A DNA stretch of 6,526 nt from contig DASSUW010000425.1 of NCBI GenBank assembly GCA_035706585.1, positions 1-6,526 of the forward strand, written 5' to 3'. This stretch comes from DASSUW01 sp035706585 (lineage in GTDB: Bacteria; Actinomycetota; Thermoleophilia; Solirubrobacterales; Solirubrobacteraceae). The translations under genes were made by a program, and so were the position numbers. Position 1 is the stretch's first letter; every line of letters begins with the position of its first letter. The notes beneath the pieces were generated by a model, which saw only the letters and a list, made by a program, of their open reading frames with translations, made no database searches and was not told the DNA's origin. Below are positions 5,574 to 6,526 of the stretch, in pieces.

Positions 5574-5800
5574 GGGTGGTGAGTCTAGGCGTTTGAGGTT
5601 CTCGCCAAGGCCTCCTGGCCGATCGTCGAGAGGCACCGATCAATCGATCTGATCGCTTAGTCGATTTTGTCGCTCTTTGCGAACTTTCTTCCGGCGCGAG
5701 GGGCGAGAAATTGTCGCGTTTCCGCTAGACCGGGATGGAGCCTGCAGGGAGCGTGGCTCTGCTTTGAGGTATTGAGCAAAGTCGCACGGAGGACGGGCAG
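5574..5800. promoter_or_regulatory. Divergent intergenic region between cbs and the sigma-factor gene
   Basis: This 227-base gap holds the 5' regions of both flanking genes and is less GC-rich at 5638-5690 than its surroundings. Visible structure: the dyad CGATCA (5637-5642) and TGATCG (5650-5655) around a central ATCGAT; a wider inverted repeat AATCGA (5642-5647) and TCGATT (5661-5666); a direct repeat TTGTCGC at 5667-5673 and 5711-5717, 44 bases apart; and CCTGCAGG near 5741. An AGGAGG on the cbs strand (5611-5616) lies 37 bases before the cbs ATG. I found no convincing -35/-10 pair on either strand, so promoters are inferred from the divergent arrangement only. Short open frames here have poor codon use and are not called. 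Confidence 0.5.
5788..5793 (+). promoter_or_regulatory. Ribosome-binding site that fixes the sigma-gene start
   Basis: GGAGGA lies 7 bases before the GTG at 5801. It is the best-placed Shine-Dalgarno match in the window and is what decides the GTG start of the sigma-like gene. Confidence 0.8.
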
Positions 5801-6271
5801 GTGGCAGCAGTTTCGACGAACGGACTCGCCGACGATCCACGGTCGCGGGTGGCCGCAGTCGTGCGGCGGCACGAGCGGATGCTGTTGCGCGTCGCGCGCC
5901 AGGCGTCGCTCTGTCACGACGACGCGCTCGACGCCTACCAGCGGGCGCTGGAGATCTTCGTGCGGCGTGTCGAGACGGTCGACCCCGCGACCGAGGTGGC
6001 GTGGCTGAAGGTCGTGGTCCGTCACGAGGCGATGGCGATCCGCCGCGCCCGCAGCGAGTCCGTCATGGGCGAGGAGCTCGACCTCGACGCGTTCGTCCCG
6101 GCCGCGGGGCGCAGCGTCGACGAGGAGATCGCCGCCACCGAGCGTGTCCGGCGCTCGGCGGAGGCGCTGCGGGCGCTGAAGCCCGACGAGGCCAAGGCGC
6201 TGATGATGAAGGCGAACGGGCTCACGTACGACGAGATCGGCGAGCGCAACGGCTGGTCGTACACGAAGGTC
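5801..6271 (+). CDS. Sigma-70-family RNA polymerase sigma factor (ECF-like), 3' end lost at a sequence junction
   Basis: About 157 residues read as a sigma factor. Region 2 (about 20-85) includes RHERMLLRVARQA, then DDALDAYQRALEIFVRRVE, the core-binding helix pattern, and VAWLKVVVRHEAMAIRRAR. An acidic linker (EELDLDAF, VDEEIAATE) leads to region 4 (about 115-157), with ALRALKPDEAKALMMKANG and the helix-turn-helix LTYDEIGERNGWSYTKV. It would direct RNA polymerase to a promoter subset. Similar proteins that I recall from Solirubrobacterales continue 'TKVNR..LTEGR', but here the frame turns into CGRVSTTDGG and a Ser/Pro/Arg-rich run with no stop up to the right edge. That run looks like antisense of another gene, so I end the call at 6271. 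The recognition helix is cut, so the product as drawn should not bind -35 DNA normally. GTG 5801 has a strong GGAGGA site. It is divergent from cbs. Confidence 0.78.
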
Positions 6272-6295
6272 TGCGGTCGCGTTTCGACCACGGAC
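6260..6295. other. Probable breakpoint joining two unrelated genes
   Basis: Left of about 6272 the plus strand codes for sigma region 4. Right of it the minus strand codes for another protein, with G/C third positions in the minus frame. The plus frame becomes Ser/Arg/Pro-rich without a stop, and the minus frame running leftward becomes antisense of the sigma gene. Neither gene has its own end here. The exact base cannot be fixed from one sequence. A deletion fusion or a misassembly would both give this pattern. Confidence 0.55.
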
Positions 6296-6526
6296 GGCGG
6301 CGCGTCCTCCGGCGGGGACGGCGCGGCCCCCGCCAGCCACCCGCCGATGTCCGGAATGGGCACCGTGTGGTGGCCGCCCCAGGAGCCGTCCCGCAGGCGC
6401 AGCTCGGCACGGAAGACCTCACGGCCGCCGTGCATCCAGACACCCTCCAGCGCGTCTCGGAGTGCCGCGTTGAGCTCACCGGCACCGCGCGCCCTCCGGA
6501 CCCGGCCGCGGACCAGCGCCACGAGG
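6272..6526 (-). CDS. Internal fragment of an unidentified protein (both ends missing)
   Basis: About 84 residues are visible in the frame beginning LVALVRGRV at the right edge. The segment LNAALRDALEGVWMHGGREV followed by FRAELRLRDGSWGG and HHTVPIPDIGGWLAGA has a natural amino-acid mix, and roughly nine in ten codons end in G or C, which supports coding on the minus strand. It then enters a Pro-rich stretch (APSPPEDAPPSV) just before the breakpoint. I do not recognise a family. GTG 6522 could be a start, but the frame is open to the edge and no ribosome-binding site can be judged. Past about 6272 the same frame is antisense of the sigma gene, so it is not continued. Some codons (GGT, CGT, ATT) are slightly less G/C-biased than in cbs, which would fit a foreign origin but is weak. 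Confidence 0.5.

Noticed and set aside
5738..5760. GAGCC/GGCTC hairpin as a possible riboswitch
   Set aside because: Only a 5-bp stem with a 12-base loop and no match to a riboswitch core that I know.
6022..6271. C-terminal half of the 166-residue leftward frame from 6522
   Set aside because: This part is antisense of the sigma gene, Ser-rich and without coding character; only the part right of about 6272 is kept.
5657..6340. Leftward and rightward short frames around the intergenic region and sigma gene
   Set aside because: They overlap the sigma gene, which has family motifs and a strong ribosome-binding site, and show no recognisable protein.

Overview
The window is about 70% GC by eye, with G/C-ending codons in every convincing gene, GTG as well as ATG starts, and tightly packed genes. 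The cbs-metB pair, a membrane-anchored NlpC/P60 protein ending in RHPAGL, and a sigma-70-like protein with a GW[ST]YTKV motif recall, from memory, Actinomycetota of the Solirubrobacterales/Thermoleophilia type (Solirubrobacter, Conexibacter). This placement is an inference; no search was run.

Layout. Seven genes run leftward from 5573 to the left edge. First come cbs (cystathionine beta-synthase with a CBS-domain pair) and metB (cystathionine gamma-synthase/lyase family), translationally coupled by a 4-base GTGA overlap. 21 bases later comes a secreted M15-like zinc peptidase, and 4 bases after that a membrane-anchored NlpC/P60 hydrolase. A 90-base gap with alternative hairpins leads to a small unknown protein, then a Lys/Ala-rich histone-H1-like protein, then an unknown protein with two probable winged-helix modules and a Pro/Ala-rich tail that is cut by the left edge. 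A 227-base divergent intergenic region separates cbs from a rightward sigma-70-family gene starting at 5801.

The sigma gene loses family-like sequence inside the recognition helix of its last helix-turn-helix, near 6272. From there to the right edge the DNA reads as a different, leftward gene whose 3' end is also missing. Two convergent genes that both lack ends at one point suggest a deletion fusion or, at least as likely, an assembly chimera.

How the genes may work together. Cbs and MetB can handle serine/homocysteine/cystathionine/cysteine conversion. The two envelope enzymes probably trim peptidoglycan peptides; their tight spacing suggests co-expression, but no biochemical link to sulfur metabolism is visible. 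The most unusual structural signal is that each of the last three leftward genes has an inverted repeat whose arm ends on the base immediately before the start codon. No mobile element, CRISPR array, tRNA or rRNA was seen, and nothing here amounts to a clear new defence or biosynthetic system.
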